A stretch of 64,000 nt of DNA, taken from Sipunculus nudus. Lineage: Eukaryota > Annelida > Sipuncula > Golfingiida > Sipunculidae. Position numbers and translations under genes: made by a program. Where the stretch lies: the NCBI GenBank assembly GCA_026874595.1, contig CM049316.1:42111695-42175694 (forward strand), written 5' to 3'. The notes below the pieces were generated by a model. It saw only the letters and a program-made list of their open reading frames with translations. It was not told where the DNA came from and did not search any database. Of the stretch, positions 9,292-24,200 are shown piece after piece; the stretch's first letter is position 1; each line of letters begins with the position of its first letter.

Positions 9292-12200
9292 CTACAAACA
9301 TTACAAGATCAGTAAAATGTGTACTGTTGCAGTAAATTTATAACAAGATTTTCTTCAGACAAAATCACACAAGGCTTCAGACTATTTTTTGTACATCAGC
9401 CAGAGCAACAGATCTTTGACCAAAAAATAACAGAAATTCTTGATAAAATTAGAAATGATTGGGACCCTAAAAGGTTCTCAATTAGGGCCCCCCAATGCCC
9501 CTAAAAATAGCAGACTTTAGGTTTTGATGGGTGTGATTTCATTGGCAGACATCCTCTCATGGGTGTCAATATTTGGTCAAATTTTCAGTTCTAAAATTTG
9601 ATAGTGCACTTCCCTTTTCCTGGTGACAATCTCCAATAAAATTTTCAAGGCAATCACTTGAATGGATTTTGAGATAATGCCCATTAAATGAATTTACAAG
9701 ATCACTTACTAACAGCCATAAATTATTTCTTACAGATCAGAAATTTAGCAGAGCACATCCCGTAATTGGTGGCCAATCTTTGGTAAATTGTTCACAGCAG
9801 CTTGTACAGTTCTTGAGATGTGTGAAAATGCATGATGGCTGGCCACCAAGGCAGGGCCCTAATCATTATTCCAAGAAACAAACCTATGATACGCACCTTC
9901 TGAGATACAGAATGTCTCCTGCTTGATCTCAGCAAAGGTCACACACATTCAATAACCTGTGCACTTGTACATATAAACCTGCTACCAATTAACAATTGTA
10001 AAGTGATTTACAAACTCAATATATTTACAATGTGAAGCTCAGACTGTACTCTGAATAATCTTTGAAGTCAGGAGAACTGATATTGTAGAGACCTCTGTTG
10101 TGTACAGTAAGTACTTATGTAAATACAAGCCCAATTGCAATACCCTCTTCCTAAAATGGGAGGTCAAGGGTGATAAAACATTACACATACCTGTCTTGGC
10201 TGATTTTGAAGCAGACTTTGATGCAGACAATGGAGCCGACTTTGGTGTGGCCTGGACAGCAGTAACCACACAATCATCCATCTCCCCATCATCATCATCA
10301 CCATTATCATCATCGTCATCATCAATCACAAGAGGGTCCTCTGCTGCTCCTGACGGCTTCCCCCTCTTGCGTGTTCTGCCTGCCTGACATGGTGATGTCC
10401 TTTTACGCTTTACACTGCAGGAAGAACCGGAGGCAGATTCATCCGAACTCGACCTGGCTTCATCTGATGATTTCACTCTCTTCACTGGATGATCAAGACC
10501 AGAATCCTCAAATTTTCTTTTACCACTGGCAATGGAACTGTCTGAGTGATAACTATTTTGTTCTTTATCTGCATCTAAGGGTTCCATTTTGACATTATCA
10601 AGATTTATACATGAAGTCTGAGCTGTATCAGGCAAGTGAAGCTGTATCGGACATTCACTATTTTCTTGTTCTGTGTCTGGCACAGCACCGAGCTTGTCAG
10701 TAGAAGTGAACGAGCATATCCTGCCTGTAGAGAGCTCTGGACTGTACTGTTCATCTTCCATCAGCACAGCGTTACTCCCAGCATCACTCCTCTGTTCACT
10801 ATGAACATTCTGGGATGTCTTATTAGGTGCATCTTCATCTAGAAACTCTGGCTGGTCAACAGGCACAGTAGCATCTCCCTCAAGACATTCAGAATCCTCA
10901 ATGTCATCAATGTTGCTGCAACTACCACCTTGTGAACTGCCATTATCTATTTCATCTTCCTCATCCTCATCTTCATAACAATAATTATATCGCCTCCCTC
11001 TACGGCCATAATAATCATATTCGCAATCATATTCACATTCATATTCCTTATCATCTTCTTTATCACTGTCAGAATCTTTATATTCATTTTCACTCAATTC
11101 TGCTGTTCCACCAACCTCAGAAACTGCAGCAGTATCATGATTAACATCGCAAACACCAGTGGTTTCAACACCATCTTTAACAACATCACAAGAATCCTTT
11201 TCTTTAGCAGCACTAATACAGTCACCAGATCCAGCATTTTCATCACTGTTATCATCACAGTCCTGAACCTCAACCTCAGCAACAAAAGCAGGCACATCAT
11301 CTCCTGTATCATCATAATTCAGGCCATTCTCATCAGCAAAATCTTCTGGTGAATCATCATTTTTACTGGAGACACCTCTGTCTACTACATTATCAAAACC
11401 ATCTCCATCTTTAGAACACTCTTGTTCGGGACCAATTGTCTGTTTTGAAGTTTCATCAGCAGAAATACAGACTGGTGTGCTCATCTTTGTCCCACTGACT
11501 GAAGAACTGCAACCATAATTCTCAAATTCATCATCACTGTGGTCATTACTTTCAGGCAGCACTTCTTCCTTTCCTTGATTTTCTGGTTCTGAGGTTTGCT
11601 TAATGCTGATATCTGAATTTTCAATTAACTCCGACTCAGCATCCCTCATCACTTTAGTATCATTTACAGCATCTGATGCTTGTGATGTGTCAGAGGCTGC
11701 GGTAGACAATGACTGGTCTTCAGCACTGCACTGCTGAAGAACTGGAGGGAGTTCAGCAGACCCATCAATACCATCTGCATCCACTTCATCATTCTGTTCC
11801 TTGTTATCCTCCTCATCAGATGACCAAGCCAGCCGATCCAATTTCAAAGATGGAAGTTCATCTTCATCATCACTGTCATCAAATATTGGTGATTTGCATG
11901 GACTAGGTTTGATACACTCTGAAAATCCAGCCTGCCCTTGACTACCAGACTCAGTCCTTACATCTTGTGGAGATGCATCATTTTCACGTTCCATGCCAAC
12001 ATCATCTGTAATTCCATCCTCTCTCGCATCTACTTCACGCTCATTTTCCTGGTAATTGGTACAATCATTCTCTTGTGATGGATTGGAAAATAAAGACATC
12101 TGTGACACCAAACCTGGATTCTCAACAGCAAGATCAGACGTGTTCATATCATAGTTTACTTCAGGGTTTGCAACATTTTTTGGTTCCAATTCATTTGATT

Positions 12201-15200
12201 CCGTACTTGTCTCTGGGTCCCCAGCTGTAAGATCTGTCAAGTCAGACTGTTTAGTGGTGTCAACTTCTTCTACTTCATCTCTGACAGGGGATGAACCTAC
12301 TTTTTGCTCTGTCATCATTTTCTCTTCTTCAGGTTCATCCATCTTGGAGAGAGTGTTTTCACCCATACTTCCTTCACAGTCTACAATGTTCTTCGATTCT
12401 GACATTTGCTTGATGTCTGAATTAACATAAACTTCAGAATCATCCACATCACAGGTGTCACTGCACTTGCTGGGTGTATCTGTCTCTGTCTCATCTGTAA
12501 CAGCACTGTCCCTCAAGGTAGAACCTCCAGAAACAATTGACAGGTCTGATTTCACTACTGAATTGTCAGCATCCATCACTTTATTCTTATTATGAGTAGA
12601 TTTGTCCATATCCACATCCGCAGACTCTTCTGCAAGATCGAGGCTGGCTTTGACATGGCCAGATTCAAGCACAATAACAGTTTCTTCACTAACCTTTTCC
12701 AAAGTAGTATCTTGTTTTGTAACCTGCACTCTACAACATAGTGGTGCTGCAGTCTGCTCTTTAACAACTGCCTTTGCTTCAGTTTTGTCAGATATACCAG
12801 CTTGTTCTGCTGTCTCAATCTCAGAAACTGAAGGCTGTTCTGCAGTCTCACCAGTACACTCTTCCCCATCAGTTTTCTCAGGTACAGAAGTTTGATCTTC
12901 AATTTCCTCACTGTCATTACTTCCTCTTGTAGCCTGATCTGTAATACCAGGTTCTTCTTCAGTCTTTTCTGGAAGACAAACTGGTTCTACATTAAGACAA
13001 GGCTGCAGGTCCTCCTGCATAGAATCATCCTGGTCTGAGGTGGTTGCATAGGCCTGATCCTTCTCATTCCCCACTAATTCAACATCAGCCATTTCGTGAG
13101 ATGTTACAGTTGTACTTAACTGGTTATGGTGTGATTCTGTATCTTCAACAATGTCCTCAGTCTCAGGACAGGCATGTTCTTCATCAACCAGCCCTGACAC
13201 AGTAACGTCCAAAGCAGCATCCTTCTTGTGATAAACATCATCCTCATTATCAATGTCATCCTCATTATCAATGTCATCATCTTCTTGACCTTGGTCTTCA
13301 TCACTACTATCATCCATCAGCATCTCTTGCGTCTCATCCTCTTCTTCATACTGATCTCCAGCATTCTCTCCCTCCTCCTCATCTGGATCAAAGACTTGGG
13401 ATTCTGAGGGTATCCATCTTGGTTCTTCATCAGATGTATCTTCAGAAGGGTCTGGTCTATTAATCTTTGGAGGGTCTGGCTTCAAGAATTCTTGCTCATC
13501 ATCTTTAGGTAATTCCACACATTCCTGAACTGTAGGTTCAATGGAAACAGCACCAGGCATGTCGTAACTGTTGGTATTACCATCAGTATCATTTAGTTTG
13601 CTTTCATCCATGTCACAAGACTCATCATCTTGTTCACACACTTCAGACCCATTTTCATCACCAGAAGAATTCTCAACATTTTCAGGTTCTTCACTGTGGC
13701 CTGTGACTGAAGCACCTCTTGCTATTTCCTGTGAATGGTCCATTTTCATATCATCAACATTACTGTCACATTCCATCTTTTCCAATTCACCCTCATTTTC
13801 TGGGTTTTCAGCAATGGATGACTCTTGTTCTTCAACATCACACACTTTGTTCTCTAGTGGCTTTCCACAACCCAATGCATGGTCACTTAAACATGACTGT
13901 TCCATTTTATCATCTGCTTCAGATGTAGGAGTATCATCAGGTGCCCTAGGTTTAGCAATACTAAACCCAGACTCATCTATGCATGACACTGGCTGAGGTT
14001 CCTCATCAGTTTCCTGCACAACTGGCTTTTTAATGGAGCTGGGACTGATGCTAGCCAACTGATCTACATCTGTGCAATCAGAGGCTTTATAGTCTCCTTT
14101 ATCAAGAGGTGATAAATTTGAATCTGTGCACAGCACTGGCCCTTGGTCTTCTGTAGCTGTTGCTTTGTAAGCATTTACGTCTGGTGTATCAGTCTTTTCT
14201 GGTACTGTAGAAGTATTAACAATTTGCCCAGATTCTTCTGATTGTCCTGATGCTATTTTATCTGTATTAATTTCTTGCTGACACAATATTTCTGGGAAAA
14301 TTTGTGCTTCATCTTCCTTATTATCTGTCCCTGCATTTTGTTCATCTGATGTAGCTGCAATGCTCTCAATCTTTTGATTTTCTGCACTAATATTAGAGTC
14401 TTGTTCAACAGAGGCTGCTATACTGCAGCCACATTGCTCACTTCTGCTCTTGTCAACAGTTCCTGAAAGTGAAGTTTCCTGCTGTACAAGCATGTTGCCA
14501 GCAACCTGCTCAGCATCCTGATCACATTTGGCTCCAGCTGTCTCTGAATGCATGTCAGCTGACCTATCAATACTAAGGTCTTCACGTCTAATTTCATCAG
14601 TGCACATTTCATTAGTTTCTGTGTCCTGAAGAGGAACATGTTCAATTTCTTCATTTATAGCTTGTTCTCCTGTTGCAATGCTGTGGCAAATGCTTGCATC
14701 TTCAGAAGCAACTCTACCATTTGCACTTTCTATTTCACAGGCACCAGCCTCAAAATTACTCTGAATAAGCTGGTCTTCTGAGTTGGTCTGATCCATCTCA
14801 GTTTTTGGCCCAAGAGCAGAACAATCAGTTGGAGCTATCTCCATGTCAGTGCTGACCTTCGCAGCATCTCCTGAATCCAATTCAAGCGCTGCAGGCTTCA
14901 GCTGGCAGCTTTCTGCTCTTTGTGGTATTGTTTTGTTTGTTAGATTGTTTGCATCATGATCACTAATTTCAACTTCCATAGGGGTCACTCTATCAGCTTC
15001 TGCATCATTTATGGCACTGTTTTTAACTTCCCTGGGTTCAAGAGAACTTGCTGAATCTTCCGCTGGTTGTGGCTTACATGCTGCTGCTTGGTCTGCTAGT
15101 TTGGTTCCAGACTCATCAGTTGCAGATACAGACCGTGTTTGTGTACATGTGGTCTGATGACTCTTTGATACTGGGGTCACCGTGTCTTGACATGGAACGG

Positions 15201-18200
15201 TCTGGGTGTCAACTGCAAACAATGAAACCTTTGTCATAATTTCTGTGTTGTACTGGGCTAAAATTTGTCATACAGAAACAGGCATGGTGTGATGCCTCCA
15301 TGCTGCAAATTCAATATATATATATATATATAATTCAGAAGATTGCAAAATCAACAGGATGGTTTCGCATCAATAATTACTTTTTTTTGTTTTCTTCTCA
15401 TAGTAAATTAAAGAAATGGATGGATCATTGATGAAAACATTAAAACTGGAAAAGGTGAATCAAGATACAAAAATACACCCTGGAATTGCAAGGACTTTAA
15501 AAGTTCCACAAGGTTTAAACATAGGTTCTAATAGCTGATTGTTTTCTAAAACTTTTCTCCAACCATGTCACTTTTTACCATGATTGAAAACTCTTAATAA
15601 GGCAGTAGATGGAATGTATAAACATTTCTTATATAATTACAAGGTTGAGGTAAATAACTTGCCTTCTTTGCTCTTTGTCACAGTGTTCTCAGGTAAATCT
15701 GAAGATTGACAGCTGCCAGGAGCCAAACCAGGTGGAGGGGCTGAAGCAGGCACTGTCTCAGAACTTCCTTGGTCCTGCATCTGCTGGTCAAGCAATTCAC
15801 TTGAACATCCACTTGAGGTATCTCTGTCATCATTCACACTTCTGTCACTATGGTAACCAGATGAGACTTCCTGTGCTTGCTCTTTAGCTCCATCTGCCTC
15901 TGGTTTCTGAACAGAATCACCATCTCCAACTGTGGATGGCTTTAAATTGTTTGAATCGTTGTGTGCAGGATCTTGTCCAGAGCCACTTGCAGCACTGTTT
16001 GACATCTCCAAGATTTGCCCGTCTTCCTCTGGCTCTGGTCTTCCGGGGCTTGTCCCCACTGACACATGGCTGGTACTCTGCTAAAGAAAATCACATTTTG
16101 TAAAGTTGTGCAAACTCTGCCATTCACAACATATCTTCACATTTAACAGACTTATGGTTATAAATTCTATCATCTACAGAAATCATTACTGTTACATGAA
16201 TAAAGAGTAGAATAAAATTTACTTGAAGCATATCTTTTCAATTCACTGACTATGGAGTTAGAGCCTGAGAAGTCCTGAGAAGGTTCCTTCAGACATTACA
16301 GATCCACAAACATTTCAATCAGCCTCAACAGTCCCCCCCCCCCCCCCACCCCATTCTATGACCATCTCTGCCTCCCTTGAATCATCAAATACATGCATAT
16401 TAAAATAAACAATCATGTGATAAATTCTACCGATGGAATGTTAAATATTAACGCTGTACATGTTTTTCTTACACTGTTCTATTGTGACAAACTTTATACA
16501 AACCAGTAGTGTGCTATGGATGTGTAATTTGAATGGCAGGTAACTTTCTTGCATTTACTTTGGTTCCTCGACAAACTTAACTTGCTCCACAAGTTACTAC
16601 ATATAATTTTCTTGACTTCATTTACATCTTTGTGGGTAAGATCTGTCCGGAACTGTCCAAAGGGTTATTTGTTAATCTAATCAGCCAAGTATTTCTGAAG
16701 CTTGCCATCCACATGTACAAAAATTGTTTTGGTCATGTATTTCAGTAGATGCAAGTCACTTTCACCTAACTCTGTTGGCTTTCAAAAGAGATTTCACCAA
16801 GATATATCTGAATATATCATATTAAAACATTTTACACAATTTTTTTACAATTAATCCGCTTACAATTTCAGGGTTCCTGCACCTCTTGGCAAAGCAAATT
16901 GAAGCCCTTTTAAGAGTTTTTAAAACCAGCAGACAGAAAACTTAAGACCCTTATATACACTGAATTCTTCAATTGCCCTACCGTGCTTTAAAACTACTGA
17001 AGATCACAACCTGGCGTCTGTTGGAGAAATATTTGTCCTGACATTTGTAGAGCCTTCATTTATTAGCAGAGGTATCCTGAGAATCTACAGAGATTATTCT
17101 TTGACAAGTAACTTCTTGACAATGGCAACTTTTTCTAAACTGTCTCAAGCTTACCTTTGATCACCCAACTGTTTCAGTACATTCATTATATCAGGATTGG
17201 AAAACTCAAATTTAAGACCTTTTCAGTTATGACCTATGTCAGGATTCCTGGCATTTTTAAGACCTTACAAGGCCTTAAAATGGAAAAACAAAAATAAGAC
17301 TTTTTAAGGCCCCACAGGAACCCTGAATTTATCAAGGACTAAATGGATAGAAGAAAATGGTCAAAGACAGAGCTAGCACAGCTCAATATACCAGCAGGCT
17401 AAGGTATGTTTAGCTAAAAATCAAGAATATATTTTTATAACTTTCAGATACGGTGCTTCTGTGTAAAGGCATAAATGAAATAGAATGGGCAATGATAAGT
17501 CCAATACTTACAGATGTTTGATGAAGAAGCGTTTCTATCATAAAACAATGTCTTATTTTTTTTTCATGATTTCTGTATTTTTTTTCAAACACATAACTTT
17601 TTTTTAATTTCAGATTTTAAATTTTCTTGTATTTTAAGATTTTATGAATACAAACAGGGAGTGCAGACCCATATTGAGACTGAAGTAAACATTGAGCTTT
17701 TAGGCCCAGAGTCTAAGACTGATGTGAAAACCTTCCTGATCAAAAACTAATCAGAACAAAAACAAAGCAAATACAGGACCAGAAGGAGTCTAGTAACTTC
17801 CCCTGAAAAAAAATAAAAAGTGGCCCATGTCCAATAATGCTCAGCATTCTTTCAGTTTTCAGTCTGAACAAAGAATGATGGGCTCAAACTGTTACGTGTC
17901 TTTACACAAATTTGTCTGTTTTTTATATGTGTAAACAAGTGACCCAAGGGTCATGATGCATACCTGACCAGCAGGCCATTTTAGCCTAACATTAACAACA
18001 AGAATTTCATCATCTGAAAGTCATATTGAGATTAACTTCAGATGTGATCTTTGACCTTCAACATTCTGACCCCACAACAGACAGGGTCACACCTGTGCAG
18101 ACTGGATCCAGTCACGACTGGTTCATACATGTTGAACATGAGAAGATGAGGATCAAGGTCAACAGTTTTTTTTTTCAAACTCTTTTAAGATCATGTTGGA

Positions 18201-21200
18201 AACAATGAGTGTCAAATTTGAAGAAAACAATATGCAGTGCTTTAGAGGTTGTAGAGGTCCTAATAATCCTAAAATTTCACAGGTCTGACGACTGACTGCG
18301 ATGACAATAATGCAAAATCTCTTTGTACTGAAAACAATATTGTTATGTATTTTACTTTATTTCTGGGATGCTGTTTCACACCCCATAACTTAGAGAATAT
18401 AGGTCACACTGACCTAATTCTAGGTCTGCGAGGAGATCTTTATATAACCTCTGAGAATTCATTTTCATGATCCTAACTACACAGTTTCTGAGTTACGATT
18501 TGAGCCTCCCAAACAGATGGACATGGCTGGATAAGAGACAAAGGGTGATCAATATAGCTCAGCATGACAAAGTAATCCGAGAAAAGTAGAGCTTATATTT
18601 CAGTTTATAATGTTAAAATCCTGCCTTTATGTCCAAAACATTTCTTAAAGTTCAATGGTTATGATTTGACCTCTGTTGATGGATGACTTGTAATCTGCTA
18701 AGCTAAAACTGGTGTCTAAAGATCATCTTTTTACTGGTCTTTTTAAGTATCTGTGTGTATATTACCTTTGGCACAGAGGTACAGGTTGGAGACAGGTGGC
18801 CTGGACCATGTGACCCAGCTCTGGGTGGAGGCTGACATGGACGTCGGAATACTGCATCTGATACAATTTATTTGTAAACTCAGAACATTTGTCTACGTTC
18901 ATTTCATTGTGACATATTATTTATACATGCACAATTAGACAGCCCTGTATATTTGGGGGATCAGAAATGCCAAAGCATCCCAAGAAGCCCAGATGGCCAA
19001 AGTAAATTTATTGTACGTGGCAATACCAGTCATATATACAATCCAAAGCTATTGAAGATCACTGGACAAGCAAATTTTCAGGCTGGTACATTAAAAGACT
19101 CCTGAGATGTGTGATTTCACCAAATATACTTACAGACGAAGGGCATGCATTTAAAACATAAAACATAAACATATTTATTTTACATGGATTGTACAAATAG
19201 TTATTATAACTAATCGAGGCACTCTCCATGGCTCCGGTGATGGCGTTCGGTAGTCTGCAGGGGTGGAGGAAACCGGAGTACCCGGAGAAAACCACCAGCC
19301 TTGGACGGGCAACTACCACCCATTCTCATAGCCACGCCGGGGATCGAACCCGGGTCGCCAGCGGAGAAAGCCAAGCGTTTTACCACTCAGCTGTCCAGGC
19401 CCTATAAGGATAGCAGGTGGTGCCATCTAGCTTGCACAAAAGATAATACCAACCCAGATCTATTGACTTATCAATTTTCAGGCTGATATGTTAAACTACT
19501 CCTAAAAAAATGAATATATATGTCTTGTTTAGAAGAAAGCTATCAAAGATCGATGGACATGTAAAATTTCAGGTAGATATATTGAAGATTCCTGAGATGT
19601 GTGATTTTCACGAAAAACAGACCTATAGATTGACACCAGATGAAACTAATTTGTACATGGTACCACCAGTCTGGTTTTAAAATTAAAGCATTCTAAGATC
19701 TATGGACATGCAAACCTTCACGCCGATATATTTAACCACTTGAGATAAATAAAAGGATGCATTCTATGAATACACTTTTGTAGATGACACCATCAGTCTT
19801 GTGTATGAGAAATTTGCCCAAGATGGATAATGTGCAAAATTTCAGGGTGACACTCCTAACTAATCCTGAGATATGGGCATGAATGTGTTCTACAGAAAAG
19901 TGACAGTAGGTCCTGCCATCAGTCTTCACTTCAACAAAGTTATCCCTATGGATAAACATGCAAAATTTCAGACTATTAAATCCATCCAACCCCAAGATAT
20001 CTGTAATTTCAACCCAAAATAGATATATGGATGGAAGCTATGCAAAAAACACAATTGCTGGTGGTACCACCAGCTTAATGTACAACAAAGCTAGCCAAGA
20101 TGGATAAATGAGCCAAATTTCAGGCGGTTATACGGAACCACTCCTGAGATAATGGGTTTTCATCCATAGCTAGCAGAAGGATGGATATGAAGGGAAAACA
20201 ACTGCAGATGGCACTATTAGTCTTCAATGAGAATTTATAATTGTTCTTTCAAGGTCATGTATCAAAATATCTTATATTTGGATACAAACCTTGTATTTCA
20301 GTTCCTGTATTACAATTCTGTGTACCACACACTAGAGAGACACTCTGAATTGGCTGTTTTGAACCGGCTTGAGTAATCTGAAAAAAAAGAGAAAGATATT
20401 TGACCTAACTTACATTTACATTTACATTTACATCCCAAATACTGAGCCTTATGCTGAGCCACTTTTAGCTAAGAATCCACATGCATAGAATGAGGAATAT
20501 GTGTTAAGTTTTTTTCCTGAAGCCTATTTTAATTCCTATTTTTAAAGGAAATGTACGGAAAATCAGAATTAGGTTTCGTAAAAAGAATGAATCAAATGCA
20601 TGGAATATGGCAGAATGTTGGATACAGAGCAAACAAATACTACAAATAAATATGCCAGTTATATATATATATATATATATATTTGTTAAACGATGGTATC
20701 CCTGACTCAGGGACACATTATAAGCTATACAAAATTTAATGAAAATCCATCCAAATGTTCATGTAAATGAGCCTTTTTAGAATTTTTTTTGCCAACAGGA
20801 AGTCTTGGATTTGGAGGTGTTCAAATGTGTTTTTACTCTGTTTCTCACAAAAGTAGGCCATAGTGACCTACTTTTGAATCTCAGAAGAGGACCAGTCTGC
20901 AGGTGAAGTATGAACTTCCTGAGGGTAACTATGATTTGTGCCTGACTGATGTTTTGACAAATGGCTGTAAACTAATCTTAGAGAATGCCTTTAAAATGCA
21001 TTAAAACATAAATACTGCAGGTGTTGCCACAAGTTTCCTGAAAGATGAATCAGCATTCTGGATTTCACAATCCATTCAGCCTTTTCTGAGACGTCTTTTT
21101 AAATGATTTTAAAGAAGGAGTCTTAGCTTCTAATGAGATGAAAGCATTTTCACTCTGAAGTGATAGCATGTAGCCTAGGTCCCTTTGACTTAGATTTGCA

Positions 21201-24200
21201 TCTCCCCAAAAGTCCTACCAGGACCAGTCATCATGTGGAATTTCAACTTCCTGGCCTTTAATAGTTTCAATTTGTGTCCCACTGAAGTTTCGATTGATAG
21301 ATATTATCTCACATCCTCAAATATACTAGTAGAATGAGGAAATAAAATATTGCAGATGGCAAAACTTTGACTTTCCTGAGAAATTTTACCTTTTTAATGA
21401 ATTTTATAGACTGAATCTTAGCTTCTGAGGTGCTGTTTTTGTTCTGTAATTCAGAGATGTGAAATCGGACCTCGTCGTTCTCTCACCCATATCTATACAT
21501 ATACCAAGTTTGGTAAAGATCTGTGAAATATTGTTTAAGTTATCGTGCCAACAAGATTTATATGTGGCGGCAGTGGTGGAACAGGTATGAAAACATAGTA
21601 TCCCCCCAACTTTGTCTGGGGATAAAAATATGCAGTATCTCAAAACTATGAATCTGGATTTCAGCAGATTAGACCTTGAAGGTCTGCGCTTTTGATCTCT
21701 GATGACATTTTGGCAGATAGAACTCGTGTGTCAAATTTGAAGAAAAAGTCTTCAGTTTGTTATGGCTGTTATTCAAAGTTACAGGGGTTACGATAAGCCT
21801 AGAATTGCATAAATTCTAAATAAAAGGTCTCAGGATTTTAAACATGTACAAGATTTTGTTAAGAACAATGAGTGTTTCAAATTTTTGTGGAAAATATGCA
21901 GCCCTTCAAAAGTTATTGCATTCAATGAGTGTTCAAATTTTGAAGGAAAATATGCAGCCCCTTAAAAAATTATCTCGTCCACAAGACTAACTTTATTCTG
22001 CTGATTTAACCTTGAAGACATTGGTCAAGGTCACCAGGTTTCTAACCTATCTGAGAGCTTGGTAAGAACTACTGGTGTACCAAATTTGAGGACAAAATAT
22101 AAGATACTAAAATACAAGTTATCGGTTTCAAATAATTTTATATTACGGCAGGCTTGACCTTGAAGATCCTGGTCAAGGTAATTGGTTTTCGAAATTGTCT
22201 AAGAGCTTGGAAGGAACAATAGATGTACCTAAAAAATTTACATTTTGGCAGGTTTGACCTTAAAGATAAAGGTTAAGGTCACCATTTTTTTCAACTCAGA
22301 TGAGTTTTTGGTAGGAACAAATGAGTGTTTCAAATTTTGGTGGAAAATATGCAGTATCCAAAAGTTATCTCATTCACAAGATATCTTACAGACGAGGACG
22401 ACAATGACAGACAATGGCAATGACAACATACCTGGAGGTGGGGGGGGGGGGGGGGGGGGAAGACAAAAACTACAGGTAGCATCATCAGTTTGGAGGTCCT
22501 AATGAGACCCCAAATGATGAATATGCATGCAAAGAATCATGAAAATCAATGCATTATTTCTTCAGATACTGGAGCATTTGTATCAAATTATTCATTATTC
22601 AGGGGGGTACTTGCTAAATCCTAAGCTAGGAAGATGTGGGTAACTGAGGCCTAATTTCATGTTTCCAAGGAGATTTTCCAATGACCTCACAGGATATGAG
22701 GTAAAAAGATTCTAGGATATGATCTGTGCCTGGTTAATTGACCGACGGACAAAGCATGATCACTATAGCTCAGATGACTTTCAGTCAGCTGAGCTAAAAA
22801 CACAAGGAACAACGGCCAAATTTCATTTGTTATAACAAAACAAAAAAAGTTGTTCCTGAACTGTTAGAGGTCAATTAAACATCACTGTGAGGTCAGGTGA
22901 CAGGGGGAGATCATGACAGTTACAGAAGTCTAGTAATATTTCTTCTTTGTATTCTCATTTTTCTGCCACTTTTTTCATCTGATTTGATTTTCATAGGATG
23001 TACCCTACTATAGTCAAATTAATTTTTCCTAGTTTCAAAGACAACCTATTTTTCCCAAGATCACAGGGATGAAAGAGTGCTATTTTACCATATTTTCAAT
23101 GTTGATTTTCTTCTCAACTATAAGTGGTACAGACAAATCAATGAAATACAAGGCTACATTATCGGATAGACCATGTAACCTAAAAAGATTAAGTCTTTAC
23201 AAAAAATGTGACATCAAAATTTCAGTTCATCAATGAAAACTCAAGAAGGAACGATGGAATTTCATTTGTTTTACGAAGGAGATTACAGACTGGAGTATCA
23301 AGTGAGAGTCTAGACCTGCATAGGTCCCTATAATTTTGTCTGTTTCTGATTTTACATAAATATACCCAGAGTAAAAGCAACCCCTATTCTGTTACTCTGT
23401 AGACCCTTTGTCCTGCTGCCCTTTTGCTGCCATGACCAGTTCCAGTAATTCACAATTATAACTACAGGTGGCATCTGTGTGCTCAATTATAGGGACCTGT
23501 AAAATCTGTACTGCTGCCACCTTACCAGTCGGTAACCCTGATGGGTCTACACTGACCACAGGTCTTGTGTCCTGTGATTAATGACTCTACCATGACACCC
23601 TGCTGGGCACCCCTGATGCAGAACAGATGTCCAGCCCCTTCACAACCATGTGGTCAGTGAGGTCTAGTGTAAACATTGCACCAGTAGGTGACTGTATCAG
23701 TCACACATGAACAACTGAGCAGTTCACTATATAGCTGCAATTTCTGCAGCTTTATTGATATGTGGATATAAGAAATGAAGGAACGTCAGCTTGAAATTTT
23801 GCAGTACTTTGCATCAAAGTAAAGACTGTATCCTGTGTGCTCCTACTGGGTCTAGAAAATCCCTTGTATAGGAGTTGATGCCATGTTTGTTTGAAAACTT
23901 ACACAAGGAAGAGCATTCAACACAGCCAGGACATGGTACAGTTATTGTCGTACCCCTTACTCCTAAAATATGAGATAGTTTGCACCATGAACTTCCATGG
24001 CCATGGCTGGGAGAAGCCTACAGCATTCAAGGAATTTTCATTATCCCACTAGCTGGCGATTTTTAGGTGTCCTTTACCCATTTCAAGGTGTTCCCAAACA
24101 TGTAAATAGGGCAAACGCCATATAAATCATTTTTTTTTTTTGCAAACTAAATACTAAATTTCAAAACCTGGAGCGACTTTGCACCAGTATATGGACAATA

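Noticed and set aside
10932-13996. Plus-strand open frames opposite the acidic exon
   Set aside because: They arise from the biased GAT/GAA/TCA codon use of the minus-strand coding exon and show no family similarity.
15212-15237. Met at 15237 as start of a separate acidic-protein gene
   Set aside because: It lies upstream of a good acceptor (TTTGCAG) whose phase matches the previous exon; the Met codon is intronic.
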